The notes under the pieces: generated by a model
Database searches by the model: none
Told to the model about the DNA's origin: nothing
The model's input: the letters and a program-made list of their open reading frames with translations, nothing else
Assembly: GCA_013911345.1 (NCBI GenBank)
Contig: JACETJ010000026.1
Span: 1-12,736, forward strand
Reading direction: 5' to 3'
Source of the DNA: Congregibacter sp.
GTDB taxonomy: Bacteria > Pseudomonadota > Gammaproteobacteria > Pseudomonadales > Halieaceae
DNA length: 12,736 nt
Made by a program: the position numbers and the translations under genes
Shown: positions 1 to 7,427 of the stretch, one piece after another
How positions within the stretch are numbered: the first letter of the stretch is position 1
Layout of the letters: each line of letters begins with the position of its first letter

Positions 1-363
1 GGCGTGACCTTTGCAGCCAAGCCGCAGGATCACTCGCAGAAAGTGAATCGCAAAATGTACCGGGCAGCGATGCGTTCCATCCTGTCTGAGCTGGCCCGAA
101 CCGACCGACTGATGATCGTTGAGGCGCTGGACGTTGAGCAGCCCAAGACCAAGCTGCTCGTTGAGGCCCTAAAAGGGTATGGCGTGGATAACGTTTTGAT
201 TGTGGCGGACAACGTGGACAAGAACTTGTATCTGGCCTCTCGAAACCTGCACAAAGTTGACGTGCGGGACGTCGAAGGCGCCGACCCTGTCAGTCTTATT
301 GCTTACGACAAGGTCATGATCACCGTCGATGCGGTCAAGAAGTTTGAGGAGACGTTGGCGTGA
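1..363 (+). CDS. rplD: Large-subunit ribosomal protein L4 (3' part)
   Basis: This is the C-terminal ~120 residues of L4, a protein that binds 23S rRNA and sends a long loop into the peptide exit tunnel. The gene starts before the window, so the tunnel loop and N-terminus are not visible; family members are about 200 residues long. The reading frame is open from base 1. Diagnostic stretches are '[11 protein letters not shown]' near the left edge, '[17 protein letters not shown]' and '[10 protein letters not shown]' near the end, matching the C-terminal part of E. coli L4. The stop TGA (361-363) overlaps the GTG start of rplW, so the two are probably translationally coupled. In E. coli, L4 also represses its own operon through the S10 leader; that leader would lie upstream of this window. 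Confidence 0.97.
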   Translation, partial: GVTFAAKPQDHSQKVNRKMYRAAMRSILSELARTDRLMIVEALDVEQPKTKLLVEALKGYGVDNVLIVADNVDKNLYLASRNLHKVDVRDVEGADPVSLIAYDKVMITVDAVKKFEETLA

Positions 364-656
364 ATCAGGAGCGCGTTTTTCAGATTCTGCTGGGCCCCCA
401 CGTGTCGGAAAAGTCGGCAATCGTGGCAGAGCAGAGCAACCAGTATGTGTTCCGTGTCTCGCTGGACGCGACCAAGGACGAAATTCGTCAGTCCGTCGAG
501 CAGTTATTCAAGGTCACGGTGAATGATGTCCAGACGTTGCGCGTAAAGGGTAAGACCAAGCGCAACCGTTACGGATTAAGCAAGCGCCCGTCGTGGAAGA
601 AAGCCTACGTCCGGGTGGAGCAGGGTCAGGAAATTGACTTTGCGTCGATTAGCTGA
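360..656 (+). CDS. rplW: Large-subunit ribosomal protein L23
   Basis: L23 sits at the rim of the peptide exit tunnel, where trigger factor and the signal recognition particle dock. The product has 98 residues (E. coli 100). The N-terminal motif 'GPHVSEKSA' contains Glu17, equivalent to E. coli Glu18, the residue known to contact trigger factor. The C-terminal half has the usual '[12 protein letters not shown]' and '[16 protein letters not shown]' segments. The start is a GTG sharing a 4-base overlap (GTGA) with the rplD stop. A GGAG at 348-351, inside rplD, lies 8 nt upstream and supports this start; no ATG lies at a suitable place near the conserved N-terminus. Non-ATG initiation together with the overlap suggests that translation is coupled to rplD. 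Confidence 0.97.
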   Translation: MNQERVFQILLGPHVSEKSAIVAEQSNQYVFRVSLDATKDEIRQSVEQLFKVTVNDVQTLRVKGKTKRNRYGLSKRPSWKKAYVRVEQGQEIDFASIS

Positions 657-667
657 GGTAGCGAGTC

Positions 668-1495
668 ATGGCAGTCGTAAAGAGTAAACCCACGTCAGCA
701 GGACGCCGCCACCAGGTCAAGGTGGTGACTGAAGGCTTGCATAAAGGCAAACCTCACGGCCCGCTCCTCGAGAAGAAATCTAAGACCGGTGGCCGTAACA
801 ACCTCGGTCGCATTACCACTCGCCATATCGGTGGTGGTCACAAGCAGCACTATCGCAAGATCGATTTTAAGCGCACCAAGGACGGCATCGCCGCCAAGGT
901 GGAGCGCATCGAATACGACCCCAACCGCACCGCTCATATTGCGCTGCTTCTATACGCCGATGGAGAGCGCCGTTACATCATCGCGCCCAAAGGTGTTCAG
1001 GCGGGCGATATATTGCACTCCGGTTCTGCGGCACCGATCAAAGCGGGCAACTGCTTGCCGGTGCGCAACATTCCCGTGGGTTCTGTGATTCACGCCATCG
1101 AGCTGAAGCCTGGCAAGGGCGCACAAATGGCGCGCTCTGCGGGTGCTTCTGTGCAGTTGGTTGCCCGTGAAGGCCAATACGCCACGGTTCGCCTGCGCTC
1201 CGGTGAGATGCGCAAGGTGCCCATTGATTGCCGTGCCACTCTGGGCGAGGTATCCAACTCAGAGCACAGCCTGCGCAAGCTCGGTAAAGCGGGCGCCGCG
1301 CGTTGGAGAGGCGTACGGCCGACCGTTCGTGGTGTTGCCATGAACCCGGTTGACCATCCCCACGGTGGTGGTGAAGGTAAGACGTCAGGTGGCCGTCACC
1401 CGGTAACGCCTTGGGGCGTGCCGACCAAGGGCTACAAAACCCGCAAGAATAAGCGCACCGACGGCATGATCGTTCGCCGTCGTGGCAAGAAGTAA
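668..1495 (+). CDS. rplB: Large-subunit ribosomal protein L2
   Basis: L2 is a core 23S rRNA-binding protein needed for subunit association and peptidyl transferase activity. The 275-residue product (E. coli 273) is conserved along its whole length. The N-terminal half carries '[13 protein letters not shown]' and '[17 protein letters not shown]', the central part '[12 protein letters not shown]' and '[18 protein letters not shown]'. The C-terminal signature '[14 protein letters not shown]' starts at residue 225; its His230 corresponds to the histidine (His229 in E. coli numbering) implicated in peptidyl transferase activity. The lysine/arginine-rich tail '[17 protein letters not shown]' is typical. 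GAGG at 655-658, overlapping the rplW stop, is 9 nt before the ATG. Nothing is unusual. Confidence 0.98.
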   Translation: MAVVKSKPTSAGRRHQVKVVTEGLHKGKPHGPLLEKKSKTGGRNNLGRITTRHIGGGHKQHYRKIDFKRTKDGIAAKVERIEYDPNRTAHIALLLYADGERRYIIAPKGVQAGDILHSGSAAPIKAGNCLPVRNIPVGSVIHAIELKPGKGAQMARSAGASVQLVAREGQYATVRLRSGEMRKVPIDCRATLGEVSNSEHSLRKLGKAGAARWRGVRPTVRGVAMNPVDHPHGGGEGKTSGGRHPVTPWGVPTKGYKTRKNKRTDGMIVRRRGKK

Positions 1496-1514
1496 TCGGT
1501 CAGGAGAGTAAACA

Positions 1515-1790
1515 GTGCCCCGTTCATTGAAGAAAGGCCCTTTCATCGACCTTCACCTCATGAAAAAGGTCGACGCGGCGGTGGAAACCAATGACCGCCG
1601 ACCGATCAAGACCTGGTCGCGACGATCGATGGTCGCCCCGAACATGGTGGGTTTGACCATTGCCGTACACAACGGCAGACAGCATGTCCCTATTTTGATC
1701 AACGAGGACATGGTCGGTCACAAGCTGGGTGAATTTGCGGTGACCCGAACCTTCAAGGGTCACATCGTGGACAAGAAGGCCAAGCGATAA
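1515..1790 (+). CDS. rpsS: Small-subunit ribosomal protein S19
   Basis: S19 forms part of the 30S head with S13 and lies near the A-site tRNA and the bridges to the large subunit. The product has 91 residues, against 92 in E. coli. The N-terminal '[14 protein letters not shown]', the central '[20 protein letters not shown]', and the C-terminal '[13 protein letters not shown]' are family signatures. The start codon is GTG at 1515. It is chosen because the mature N-terminus 'PRSLKKG' follows directly and an AGGAG (1502-1506) lies 8 nt upstream. The gene lies 19 nt after rplB and 18 nt before rplV, in the standard S10-operon position. Confidence 0.98.
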   Translation: MPRSLKKGPFIDLHLMKKVDAAVETNDRRPIKTWSRRSMVAPNMVGLTIAVHNGRQHVPILINEDMVGHKLGEFAVTRTFKGHIVDKKAKR

Positions 1791-1808
1791 GGCGGGCTGG
1801 AGAGAGAA

Positions 1809-2147
1809 ATGGAAGTAGCAGCCAAATTACGTGCAGCACGCATCTCGGCGCAGAAGGCTCGGCTAGTCGCTGACCAGGTTCGTGGCAAGCCGGTGGAAGA
1901 GGCGCTGAGTGTGCTTGAGTTCAGTAACAAGAAAGCCGCAGCGCTTGTGCGCAAGGTGCTCAACTCAGCGATTGCAAATGCCGAGAACAATGAGGGCGCG
2001 GACGTTGATGAGCTGCGTGTATCCACGATCTATGTTGATGAAGGGTTCACCATGAAGCGCCTGCGCGCTCGGGCCAAAGGCCGCGGTGACCGTATTTTTA
2101 AGCGCACCTGCCATATTACGGTCAAGGTTGCGGACAACGAGAGTTAA
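1809..2147 (+). CDS. rplV: Large-subunit ribosomal protein L22
   Basis: L22 binds 23S rRNA and extends a beta-hairpin that lines the peptide exit tunnel opposite L4. The product has 112 residues (E. coli 110). '[24 protein letters not shown]' in the first third and '[20 protein letters not shown]' in the middle are diagnostic. The tunnel hairpin lies at about residues 80-96. Met82-Lys83-Arg84, whose loss gives erythromycin resistance in E. coli, is intact. The tip reads L-R-A-R-A-K-G-R-G (85-93), whereas E. coli and Pseudomonas have I-M-P-R-A-K-G-R-A, so a proline is replaced by alanine and an alanine by glycine. GGAG at 1799-1802 precedes the ATG by 6 nt. Confidence 0.98.
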   Translation: MEVAAKLRAARISAQKARLVADQVRGKPVEEALSVLEFSNKKAAALVRKVLNSAIANAENNEGADVDELRVSTIYVDEGFTMKRLRARAKGRGDRIFKRTCHITVKVADNES

Positions 2148-2159
2148 GGAGACGACCTA

Positions 2160-2804
2160 ATGGGTCAGAAGGTACATCCAACGGGTATCCGACTGGGCGT
2201 AGTCAAGGACCATAACTCGGTCTGGTACGCAGACAGCAAAACCTATGCGAAGAACTTGATTAATGACCTCGAGGTGCGCGAGTACATCCTGAAGAAGCTG
2301 GATGCCGCCTCTGTGAGCCGCGTCAAGATCGAGCGCCCCGCACAGACTGCGCGCATCACTATTTTTACAGCGCGCCCCGGTATCGTCATCGGCAAGAAAG
2401 GTGAGGATGTAGACGGTCTGCGCAAGGATCTGTCCGCCAAGATGGGTGTGCCAGTGCACATCAATATCGAAGAGATTCGCAAGCCAGACGTCGATGCTCG
2501 ACTGGTCGCCCAGAACGTGGCGCAGCAACTCGAGCGCCGGGTGATGTTCCGACGAGCGATGAAGCGTGTGGTGCAAAACGCCATGCGACAGGGTGCCGAG
2601 GGCATCAAGGTGCAGGTCGGCGGTCGACTCGGTGGCGCCGAGATTGCTCGGACCGAATGGTACCGCGAGGGCCGCGTGCCACTGCACACCCTGCGGGCTG
2701 ATATCGATTACGCCACGTATGAAGCGCACACCACCTACGGTGTAATTGGCGTGAAGGTATGGATTTTTAAAGGTGAGGTGATCGGCGAGGGCGAAGAGAT
2801 CTGA
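2160..2804 (+). CDS. rpsC: Small-subunit ribosomal protein S3, short acidic tail
   Basis: S3 lies at the mRNA entry site of the 30S subunit and contributes to the ribosome's helicase activity. The 214-residue product has an N-terminal '[12 protein letters not shown]', a type II KH domain whose G-K-K-G loop is at residues 78-81, and the C-terminal domain with '[30 protein letters not shown]'. Arg131, Arg132 and Lys135, implicated in mRNA helicase activity in E. coli, occur at the same positions. The protein ends '[12 protein letters not shown]', about 19 residues shorter than E. coli S3 (233), and lacks the usual lysine-rich basic tail. I see no frameshift that would restore one. TAAGGAG (2145-2151) sits 8 nt before the ATG. 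The stop codon lies in the loop of a small hairpin (2796-2812). Confidence 0.97.
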   Translation: MGQKVHPTGIRLGVVKDHNSVWYADSKTYAKNLINDLEVREYILKKLDAASVSRVKIERPAQTARITIFTARPGIVIGKKGEDVDGLRKDLSAKMGVPVHINIEEIRKPDVDARLVAQNVAQQLERRVMFRRAMKRVVQNAMRQGAEGIKVQVGGRLGGAEIARTEWYREGRVPLHTLRADIDYATYEAHTTYGVIGVKVWIFKGEVIGEGEEI

Positions 2805-2812
2805 GTGATCTC
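2796..2812 (+). other. Hairpin around the rpsC stop codon
   Basis: A perfect 6-bp inverted repeat, GAGATC (2796-2801) and GATCTC (2807-2812), encloses the loop TGAGT, whose first three bases are the rpsC stop codon. No run of T follows, so it is not an intrinsic terminator. It begins the 44-nt spacer before rplP, one of the longer spacers in the S10 block. A role in message stability or uncoupling of rplP translation is possible but not shown. Confidence 0.4.
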
Positions 2813-2848
2813 CAGGCTGAGTCGAATACCTGATTGAGGAAGTAAAAC

Positions 2849-3262
2849 ATGTTGCAACCGAAACGGACCAAGTTCCGCAAGACGCAGAAAGGCCGCAATC
2901 GCGGTCTCGCTGAGCGCGGTAGCAAGGTGAGCTTTGGCGAGTATGCGCTCAAAGCCACCGGCCGTGGGCGTATTACTGCGCGCCAGATCGAGGCTGCTCG
3001 TCGCGCCATGACCCGCCATATCAAGCGGGGCGGAAAAATCTGGATTCGTATTTTTCCCGACAAGCCGATTACCGGTAAGCCATTGGAAGTCCGGCAGGGC
3101 AAGGGCAAGGGCAACGTTGAGTATTGGGTGGCGCAGATCCAGCCGGGTCGGGTCCTGTATGAAGTCGAGGGTGTATCGGAGCAGTTGGCGCGAGAGGCAT
3201 TCGACCTTGCCGCTGCCAAGTTGCCGGTGCAGACCACTTTTGTGAAACGGTCGGTGATGTGA
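2849..3262 (+). CDS. rplP: Large-subunit ribosomal protein L16
   Basis: L16 is a late-assembling 50S protein near the peptidyl transferase centre and the A- and P-site tRNAs. Length is 137 residues (E. coli 136). The family is recognised by '[11 protein letters not shown]' at the N-terminus, '[24 protein letters not shown]' in the middle and '[17 protein letters not shown]' followed by '[19 protein letters not shown]'. Arg82 in 'EVRQGKGKG' corresponds to Arg81 of E. coli L16, which is hydroxylated by the oxygenase YcfD/RoxA; the residue is kept, although the next residue is Gln rather than Met. GAGGA (2836-2840) lies 8 nt before the ATG. The stop codon overlaps the rpmC start by one base. Confidence 0.98.
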   Translation: MLQPKRTKFRKTQKGRNRGLAERGSKVSFGEYALKATGRGRITARQIEAARRAMTRHIKRGGKIWIRIFPDKPITGKPLEVRQGKGKGNVEYWVAQIQPGRVLYEVEGVSEQLAREAFDLAAAKLPVQTTFVKRSVM

Positions 3263-3453
3263 TGAAAGCCAGTGAACTTCGTGACAAGTCGGTCGATGAA
3301 TTGAATCAGCAACTGCTGTCTCTCCGTGAGGAGCAGTTCAAGCTACGGATGGCCAAGGCGACGGGTCAGCTGGGTCAGAGCCATTTGCTCAAGCAGGCCA
3401 AGCGAGACATCGCGCGGGTGAAAACCGTGTTGCAACAGAAGGCGGATCAGTAA
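3262..3453 (+). CDS. rpmC: Large-subunit ribosomal protein L29
   Basis: L29 is a small two-helix protein beside L23 at the tunnel exit. I place the start at the ATG at 3262, which overlaps the rplP stop (TGATG), giving 63 residues beginning '[17 protein letters not shown]'. This matches the length and first residues of E. coli L29 ('MKAKELREKSVEELN'). A GTG one codon earlier (3259) is in frame but has no family support. '[24 protein letters not shown]' is the family signature. There is no strong Shine-Dalgarno just upstream, so translation probably depends on re-initiation by ribosomes finishing rplP. The stop TAA overlaps the rpsQ ATG by one base. Confidence 0.97.
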   Translation: MKASELRDKSVDELNQQLLSLREEQFKLRMAKATGQLGQSHLLKQAKRDIARVKTVLQQKADQ

Positions 3454-3719
3454 TGGCATCGACAGAATCAAGCGCACGCACGCTCCAGGGGCGTGTTGTC
3501 AGCGACAAGATGGACAAGACCATTACGGTCAAGATCGAGCGTCGGGTAAAGCACCCCGTGTACGGCAAGTACATCACCCGCTCCTCCAAAGTGCATGCGC
3601 ACGATGAGGAGAACAAAGCGGGGATGGGCGACACCGTTTTGGTGGCGGAATCGCGACCTATGTCGAAAAGCAAGAGCTGGACGTTGGTAGAGATAGTGGA
3701 GACCGCGACTCAGATTTGA
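3453..3719 (+). CDS. rpsQ: Small-subunit ribosomal protein S17
   Basis: S17 is an OB-fold protein that binds 16S rRNA early in 30S assembly. The product has 88 residues (E. coli 84). The signature '[20 protein letters not shown]' occupies roughly residues 10-29, followed by '[21 protein letters not shown]', '[18 protein letters not shown]' and a C-terminal 'LVEIVETA'. The start is fixed by the TAATG overlap with rpmC and an AAGG at 3439-3442. It ends the S10-type block; a 52-nt spacer (3720-3771) separates it from rplN. I looked for a promoter there, because the E. coli spc operon has its own, but found no convincing -35/-10 pair. Confidence 0.98.
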   Translation: MASTESSARTLQGRVVSDKMDKTITVKIERRVKHPVYGKYITRSSKVHAHDEENKAGMGDTVLVAESRPMSKSKSWTLVEIVETATQI

Positions 3720-3771
3720 GCCTCGGTCAATATGAGCGAGCGGCGATAGGCCGTTGGTGGAGTAAAGAGAA

Positions 3772-4140
3772 ATGATTCAGACGCAGTCGTATCTGGAAGT
3801 AGCCGATAACAGCGGGGCACGCCGTGTGATGTGCATCAAAGTGCTGGGTGGCTCCAAGCGTCGTTATGCCCGCGTGGGTGACCTGATTAAGGTCACGGTC
3901 AAAGAAGCGATTCCTCGAGGGAAAGTGAAGAAGGGCCAGGTGATCACTGCGGTGGTGGTGCGCACCAAGAAAGGCGTTCGTCGCCCCGATGGCTCATTAA
4001 TCAAGTTTGATGAAAACGCGGCCGTATTGCTGAACGCACAGGACGCGCCGATCGGGACCCGCATCTTCGGCCCGGTCACGCGCGAACTTCGCGGTGAAAA
4101 ATTTATGAAAATCATTTCCCTTGCGCCGGAAGTGATCTGA
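3772..4140 (+). CDS. rplN: Large-subunit ribosomal protein L14
   Basis: L14 binds 23S rRNA and forms an intersubunit bridge to 16S rRNA; it is also the target of the silencing factor RsfS in many bacteria. The product has 122 residues (E. coli 123). '[27 protein letters not shown]' at the N-terminus and '[19 protein letters not shown]' and '[13 protein letters not shown]' further on are unmistakable. GGAG at 3759-3762, 9 nt upstream, supports the ATG. It opens the spc-type block, the usual place. A modest inverted repeat at 3739-3744 / 3750-3755, with one G-T wobble, lies in the spacer before it, too weak to call as a site. Confidence 0.98.
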   Translation: MIQTQSYLEVADNSGARRVMCIKVLGGSKRRYARVGDLIKVTVKEAIPRGKVKKGQVITAVVVRTKKGVRRPDGSLIKFDENAAVLLNAQDAPIGTRIFGPVTRELRGEKFMKIISLAPEVI

Positions 4141-4163
4141 GTAGGGAACGAGAGGATCGAATC

Positions 4164-4478
4164 ATGGCGAAGCTCAAGCAGGATGACGAAGTGATCGTGA
4201 TCGCCGGAAAAGACAAGGGAAAGCGAGGCACTGTCCGCAGAGTGATCGACAGTGATCGTGTGGTTGTCAGTGGTGTGAACATGATCAAGAAGCACACCAA
4301 ACCCAACCCTCAGGCGGGTGTGGTGGGTGGCATCGTTGAGCAGGAGGCTGCTATTCAGGCTTCTAACCTCGCTGTATACAACAGTAAATCTGGTAAGGGC
4401 GAGCGCGTTGGTTACCGGGTTGAGGACGGCAAGAAAGTCCGCGTATTTAAACCCTCCGGCGATTTGGTTGACGCCTGA
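4164..4478 (+). CDS. rplX: Large-subunit ribosomal protein L24
   Basis: L24 is an assembly-initiator protein of the 50S subunit that lies near the tunnel exit. The product has 104 residues, the same as E. coli. A KOW motif occupies about residues 6-30 ('[20 protein letters not shown]'), followed by '[13 protein letters not shown]' and '[19 protein letters not shown]'. AGGA at 4153-4156 lies 7 nt before the ATG. The 30-nt spacer to rplE is where E. coli carries the S8 repressor-binding site. I could not recognise the S8 consensus here; only a weak GCCT/AGGC pairing (4473-4476 with 4496-4499) overlaps the rplE Shine-Dalgarno. Confidence 0.98.
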   Translation: MAKLKQDDEVIVIAGKDKGKRGTVRRVIDSDRVVVSGVNMIKKHTKPNPQAGVVGGIVEQEAAIQASNLAVYNSKSGKGERVGYRVEDGKKVRVFKPSGDLVDA

Positions 4479-4508
4479 TCGGTGGTGGTGAGAAGAGGCA
4501 TTTGAGAC

Positions 4509-5048
4509 ATGACAGCGCTTAAAGAAAGGTACCGTAGCGAGATTGTTCCCAAGCTCCAGTCAGAGCTGGGACTCAAGAACGTGATGGCGGTGCCGCGAAT
4601 CAGCAAGATCACCCTCAACATGGGTGTCGGCGAAGCCGTGGGTGACAAGAAGGTGCTCGAGCATGCTGTGGCCGACATGGAAAAGATCGCCGGTCAGAAG
4701 CCTGTGGTCACCAAGTCTCGCAAGTCGATCGCGGGATTCAAGATCCGTGATGGCTGGCCAATTGGTTGCAAGGTGACGCTGCGGGATGAGCGCATGTATG
4801 AGTTCCTGGATCGTCTTATCAATATCGCAATTCCCAGAGTCCGTGACTTCCGTGGCATTAGCCCCAAGCAGTTTGACGGCCGCGGCAACTTCGCGATGGG
4901 CGTTACAGAGCAAATTATTTTCCCGGAAATTGACTACGACCAGATCGACAAGCTGCGCGGCATGGATATCACCATATCCACCACTGCAGCCAATGACGAG
5001 CAAGGTCGGGCGTTGCTGGCAGCGTTCAATTTCCCTTTTAGAAGCTGA
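4509..5048 (+). CDS. rplE: Large-subunit ribosomal protein L5
   Basis: L5 binds 5S rRNA in the central protuberance and contacts S13 and P-site tRNA. The product has 179 residues, matching E. coli. Signatures are '[18 protein letters not shown]' near residues 32-49, '[23 protein letters not shown]', '[23 protein letters not shown]' and the C-terminal '[17 protein letters not shown]'. A GAGG at 4495-4498, 10 nt before the ATG, is the likely Shine-Dalgarno. In E. coli, S8 represses translation from this gene's start region and downstream genes follow by coupling; whether the same happens here cannot be read from the sequence. Confidence 0.98.
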   Translation: MTALKERYRSEIVPKLQSELGLKNVMAVPRISKITLNMGVGEAVGDKKVLEHAVADMEKIAGQKPVVTKSRKSIAGFKIRDGWPIGCKVTLRDERMYEFLDRLINIAIPRVRDFRGISPKQFDGRGNFAMGVTEQIIFPEIDYDQIDKLRGMDITISTTAANDEQGRALLAAFNFPFRS

Positions 5049-5060
5049 GGCATCAGAGAT

Positions 5061-5366
5061 ATGGCCAAGAAATCCATGATCGCCCGAGAGGCAAAGCGAG
5101 CGCGAACAGTAGCGAAGTTTGCTGCCAAGCGCGCTCAACTCAAAGAGGTGATTGCCAACGTCAATGCAAGTGACGAAGAGCGGTGGGAAGCGCAGATTGC
5201 GCTGCAGAAGCTGCCGCGGGATGCGAGCCCTGTTCGCCAACAGCGTCGCTGTCAGCTGACCGGTCGTCCCCATGGGGTTTATCGAAAATTTGGTTTGTGC
5301 CGCAACAAGCTGCGTGAGGCAGCGATGCGTGGCGATGTGCCGGGTCTGGTTAAGTCCAGCTGGTAA
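5061..5366 (+). CDS. rpsN: Small-subunit ribosomal protein S14, long zinc-free type
   Basis: S14 completes the head of the 30S subunit. The 101-residue length and N-terminal '[13 protein letters not shown]' show the long form found in E. coli rather than the ~61-residue zinc form. The conserved C-terminal part reads '[30 protein letters not shown]'. Zinc-type S14 has four cysteines; here only Cys64 and Cys80 remain, and the second and fourth positions are replaced, so a zinc site is not expected. E. coli keeps Cys64 but has Ser at 80. GAGG (5047-5050), overlapping the rplE stop, is 10 nt upstream of the ATG. Confidence 0.98.
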   Translation: MAKKSMIAREAKRARTVAKFAAKRAQLKEVIANVNASDEERWEAQIALQKLPRDASPVRQQRRCQLTGRPHGVYRKFGLCRNKLREAAMRGDVPGLVKSSW

Positions 5367-5380
5367 CGGAGAGCATTTGA

Positions 5381-5776
5381 ATGAGCATGCAAGATCCGCT
5401 GAGCGATATGTTGACCCGTCTGCGCAATGCGCAGATGGCGGGTAAGCAAACGGTCGATATGCCTGGGTCCAAGCTGAAGGTTTCAGTGGCCAAGGTACTC
5501 GAGCAAGAGGGCTACATTGCCGGTCATCGTTACGATGACAGCACCAGTAAACCCAGATTGCATATTGATCTTAAATATTTCGACGGCAAGCCTGTGATTG
5601 CCGAGATCGAGCGCATCAGTAAGCCCTCTTTGCGACGCTACTCGGGCAAAGGCGATCTGCCATCTGTGCGCGGTGGATTGGGTGTCGCCATTGTGTCGAC
5701 TTCTCATGGGGTGATGACCGATCGGGCGGCGCGCGCCGCGGGTGTGGGGGGCGAAGTCCTCTGCACCGTCTTCTGA
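5381..5776 (+). CDS. rpsH: Small-subunit ribosomal protein S8
   Basis: S8 binds helix 21 of 16S rRNA and organises the central domain of the 30S subunit; in E. coli it also represses its own spc operon. The product has 131 residues (E. coli 130). '[21 protein letters not shown]' forms the N-terminus. The C-terminal rRNA-binding part has '[20 protein letters not shown]' followed by '[11 protein letters not shown]'. The start is the first of two nearby ATGs, because 'MSMQDP' matches E. coli exactly and GGAG (5368-5371) is 9 nt upstream. Gene position, between rpsN and rplF, is standard. Confidence 0.98.
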   Translation: MSMQDPLSDMLTRLRNAQMAGKQTVDMPGSKLKVSVAKVLEQEGYIAGHRYDDSTSKPRLHIDLKYFDGKPVIAEIERISKPSLRRYSGKGDLPSVRGGLGVAIVSTSHGVMTDRAARAAGVGGEVLCTVF

Positions 5777-5800
5777 TCTGGGAACTGGAGCGTTAGAGAA

Positions 5801-6328
5801 ATGTCTCGTGTAGCAAATAGTCCGGTCGCCCTGCCCAAAGGGGTGGACGTCAAAATTGAGGGAGTGAATGTCTCGGTTAAGGGTGGCAAAGGCTCTCTGG
5901 ACCTCACTTTGACCGATGGTGTGGGTGTGAATGTCGAAGAAGACGTCGCCACCATTACCTACGACGGTGATGACAGTCGCGCTATGGCGGGTACAACCCG
6001 CTCCCTTTTGGCCAATATGGTCAAAGGAGTCTCCGAAGGTTGGGAGAAAAAGCTGGTGCTCAATGGCGTTGGCTATCGTGCAAAGTCCACAGGCAAAACG
6101 GTCAACCTGACCATCGGTCTTTCTCATCAGGTGGACTACCAGCTGGCGGACGGGCTTTCAGCCGACACTCCCACGCAAACTGAAATTGTGATCTCTGGCA
6201 TCGACAAGCAAGCAGTTGGTCAGGCAGCAGCGGAAATCCGCAGCTTCCGTCCGCCAGAGCCCTATAAAGGAAAAGGCATTCGCTACGCCGACGAGTACGT
6301 CCGGCGCAAGGAAGCCAAGAAAAAGTAA
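5801..6328 (+). CDS. rplF: Large-subunit ribosomal protein L6
   Basis: L6 has two related domains and binds 23S rRNA near the factor-binding site; mutants affect translation accuracy and aminoglycoside response. The product has 175 residues (E. coli 177). 'MSRVANSPVALPKGVDVKIEG' is the N-terminus, 'LVLNGVGYRAKSTGKTVNLTIGLSH' lies around residues 85-109, and the C-terminal family signature is 'EIRSFRPPEPYKGKGIRYADEYVRRKEAKKK', read here in overlapping parts. A purine-rich stretch with GGAG lies upstream of the ATG, 24 nt after rpsH. Confidence 0.98.
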   Translation: MSRVANSPVALPKGVDVKIEGVNVSVKGGKGSLDLTLTDGVGVNVEEDVATITYDGDDSRAMAGTTRSLLANMVKGVSEGWEKKLVLNGVGYRAKSTGKTVNLTIGLSHQVDYQLADGLSADTPTQTEIVISGIDKQAVGQAAAEIRSFRPPEPYKGKGIRYADEYVRRKEAKKK

Positions 6329-6340
6329 TCGGATACGGCA

Positions 6341-6691
6341 ATGAATACCAAAACAAAAGCGCGTCTGCGCCGCGCCAAAAAATCCCGAGTGCACATGCGA
6401 ACTGCGGGTTCCGTCAGGCTGTCAGTGCATCGTACGCCACAGCATATTTATGCCCAGGTTATTTCTGGAGACAGCAAGACGATTTTGGCTCAGGCCTCGA
6501 CATTGGATAAGGACCTGCGCTCAAGCGCTACCGGCAACGTTGCGGCAGCGGCAGCGGTTGGCAAGCTGGTAGCAGAGCGGGCAAAGGCGGCTGGCGTGAC
6601 ATCGGTTGCGTTTGATCGTTCAGGTTTCCGATATCACGGACGGGTTAAGGCACTTGCAGAGGCCGCGCGTGAAGGCGGGCTGGAGTTTTAA
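6341..6691 (+). CDS. rplR: Large-subunit ribosomal protein L18
   Basis: L18 binds 5S rRNA together with L5 and anchors it in the central protuberance. The product has 116 residues (E. coli 117). It has the basic N-terminal tail '[13 protein letters not shown]', the central '[15 protein letters not shown]', and the C-terminal '[28 protein letters not shown]', read in overlapping parts. The ATG is only 12 nt after the rplF stop, and the Shine-Dalgarno is poor, so coupling to rplF is likely. Its own 3' end carries the GGAG (6682-6685) that serves rpsE. Confidence 0.97.
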   Translation: MNTKTKARLRRAKKSRVHMRTAGSVRLSVHRTPQHIYAQVISGDSKTILAQASTLDKDLRSSATGNVAAAAAVGKLVAERAKAAGVTSVAFDRSGFRYHGRVKALAEAAREGGLEF

Positions 6692-6693
6692 GT

Positions 6694-7215
6694 ATGGCAA
6701 TGAAAGACAAAAAGCATCAGGGCGATCAGCGAACTGAGGGAGATCTTCAGGAGAAGCTGGTTCAGGTAAACCGAGTCGCCAAGACGGTCAAGGGTGGCCG
6801 CATCATGAGCTTTACGGCTTTGACCGTCGTGGGCGATGGTAAAGGCCGCGTTGGCTATGGCCGTGGTAAGGCTCGCGAGGTACCTGTCGCTATCCAGAAA
6901 GCGATGGAATCAGCGCGTCGCAACATGGTGCAGGTGCAGTTGGTTAACGGCACGCTCCAGTACCCAATCAAGGCTGCCCATGGTGCATCCAAGGTGTATA
7001 TGCAGCCTGCCTCGGAAGGTACTGGCGTGATCGCAGGGGGGGCCATGCGCTCTGTGTTGGAGCTCGCTGGTGTGCACAACGTATTGGCAAAGTGCTACGG
7101 CTCGACCAACCCGGTCAACGTCGTTCAGGCCACTTTCAAGGGGCTCCGAGACATGAGCTCTCCTGAAGATGTCGCGGCCCGCCGGGGCCTTACTGTGGAA
7201 GAAATCCTCAGCTGA
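6694..7215 (+). CDS. rpsE: Small-subunit ribosomal protein S5
   Basis: S5 lies at the mRNA entry channel and controls decoding accuracy; spectinomycin-resistance and ram mutations map to it in E. coli. The product has 173 residues (E. coli 167), with the extra residues in the hydrophilic N-terminal tail. The S5 double-stranded-RNA-binding-like domain begins around residue 20 with '[19 protein letters not shown]', then '[21 protein letters not shown]'. The C-terminal domain has '[22 protein letters not shown]' (in overlapping parts) and '[13 protein letters not shown]'. The 'KTVKGGR' loop where spectinomycin-resistance changes occur looks wild type. The spacer to rplR is only 2 nt, with GGAG 8 nt before the ATG. 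A second ATG two codons downstream (6700) is possible. Confidence 0.97.
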   Translation: MAMKDKKHQGDQRTEGDLQEKLVQVNRVAKTVKGGRIMSFTALTVVGDGKGRVGYGRGKAREVPVAIQKAMESARRNMVQVQLVNGTLQYPIKAAHGASKVYMQPASEGTGVIAGGAMRSVLELAGVHNVLAKCYGSTNPVNVVQATFKGLRDMSSPEDVAARRGLTVEEILS

Positions 7216-7232
7216 GTAGTGAGGAAAGACTG

Positions 7233-7427
7233 ATGAGTAAATCAATGATCAAGGTAACGCAGATCCGCAGCATTCATGGGCGCCTGAAGAAACATCAGGC
7301 CTGCGTGGCGGGCTTGGGTCTGCGACGAATTGGCCACACGGTGGAGGTGGAAGACACTCCGTCCGTGCGCGGCATGATCAACAAGGTGAACTACCTTGTG
7401 CGTGTTGAGGGCGAGAGCAATGTCTGA
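7233..7427 (+). CDS. rpmD: Large-subunit ribosomal protein L30
   Basis: L30 is a small 50S protein of bacterial type. The product has 64 residues (E. coli 59). '[18 protein letters not shown]' and '[20 protein letters not shown]' are clear signatures. The ATG at 7233 is preferred over an in-frame ATG at 7245 because a GAGGA (7221-7225) lies 7 nt upstream and the first residues 'MSKSMIK' resemble the family's 'MAKTIK'. The C-terminal 'EGESNV' extends a few residues beyond E. coli L30. Its last 8 nt overlap the start of rplO, so the two are probably translationally coupled. Confidence 0.96.
   Translation: MSKSMIKVTQIRSIHGRLKKHQACVAGLGLRRIGHTVEVEDTPSVRGMINKVNYLVRVEGESNV

Noticed and set aside
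2157..2729. Long open frame of 190 codons on the - strand across rpsC
   Set aside because: It lies wholly opposite rpsC, which is conserved along its full length. The translation resembles no family I recognise, and long antisense frames are common in GC-rich coding DNA.
3720..3771. Search for an spc-operon promoter between rpsQ and rplN
   Set aside because: TTGAGC at 3716 and TTGGTA at 3684 have no acceptable -10 at 16-18 nt, and the small inverted repeat at 3739-3755 includes a wobble and has no T-run. No supported site.
4473..4499. Possible S8 repressor site at the rplX-rplE junction
   Set aside because: Only a 4-bp GCCT/AGGC pairing is visible, and the features of the helix 21-like S8 target could not be recognised. 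Position alone is not evidence.
4560..5273. 237-codon open frame on the - strand across rplE and rpsN
   Set aside because: Shadow of two highly conserved + strand genes. It runs across their junction without matching any recognisable protein.
7396..7419. Extended GTG start for rplO
   Set aside because: It would add eight residues not found in L15 and lies well inside rpmD; the ATG at 7420 has a better placed purine-rich upstream sequence.
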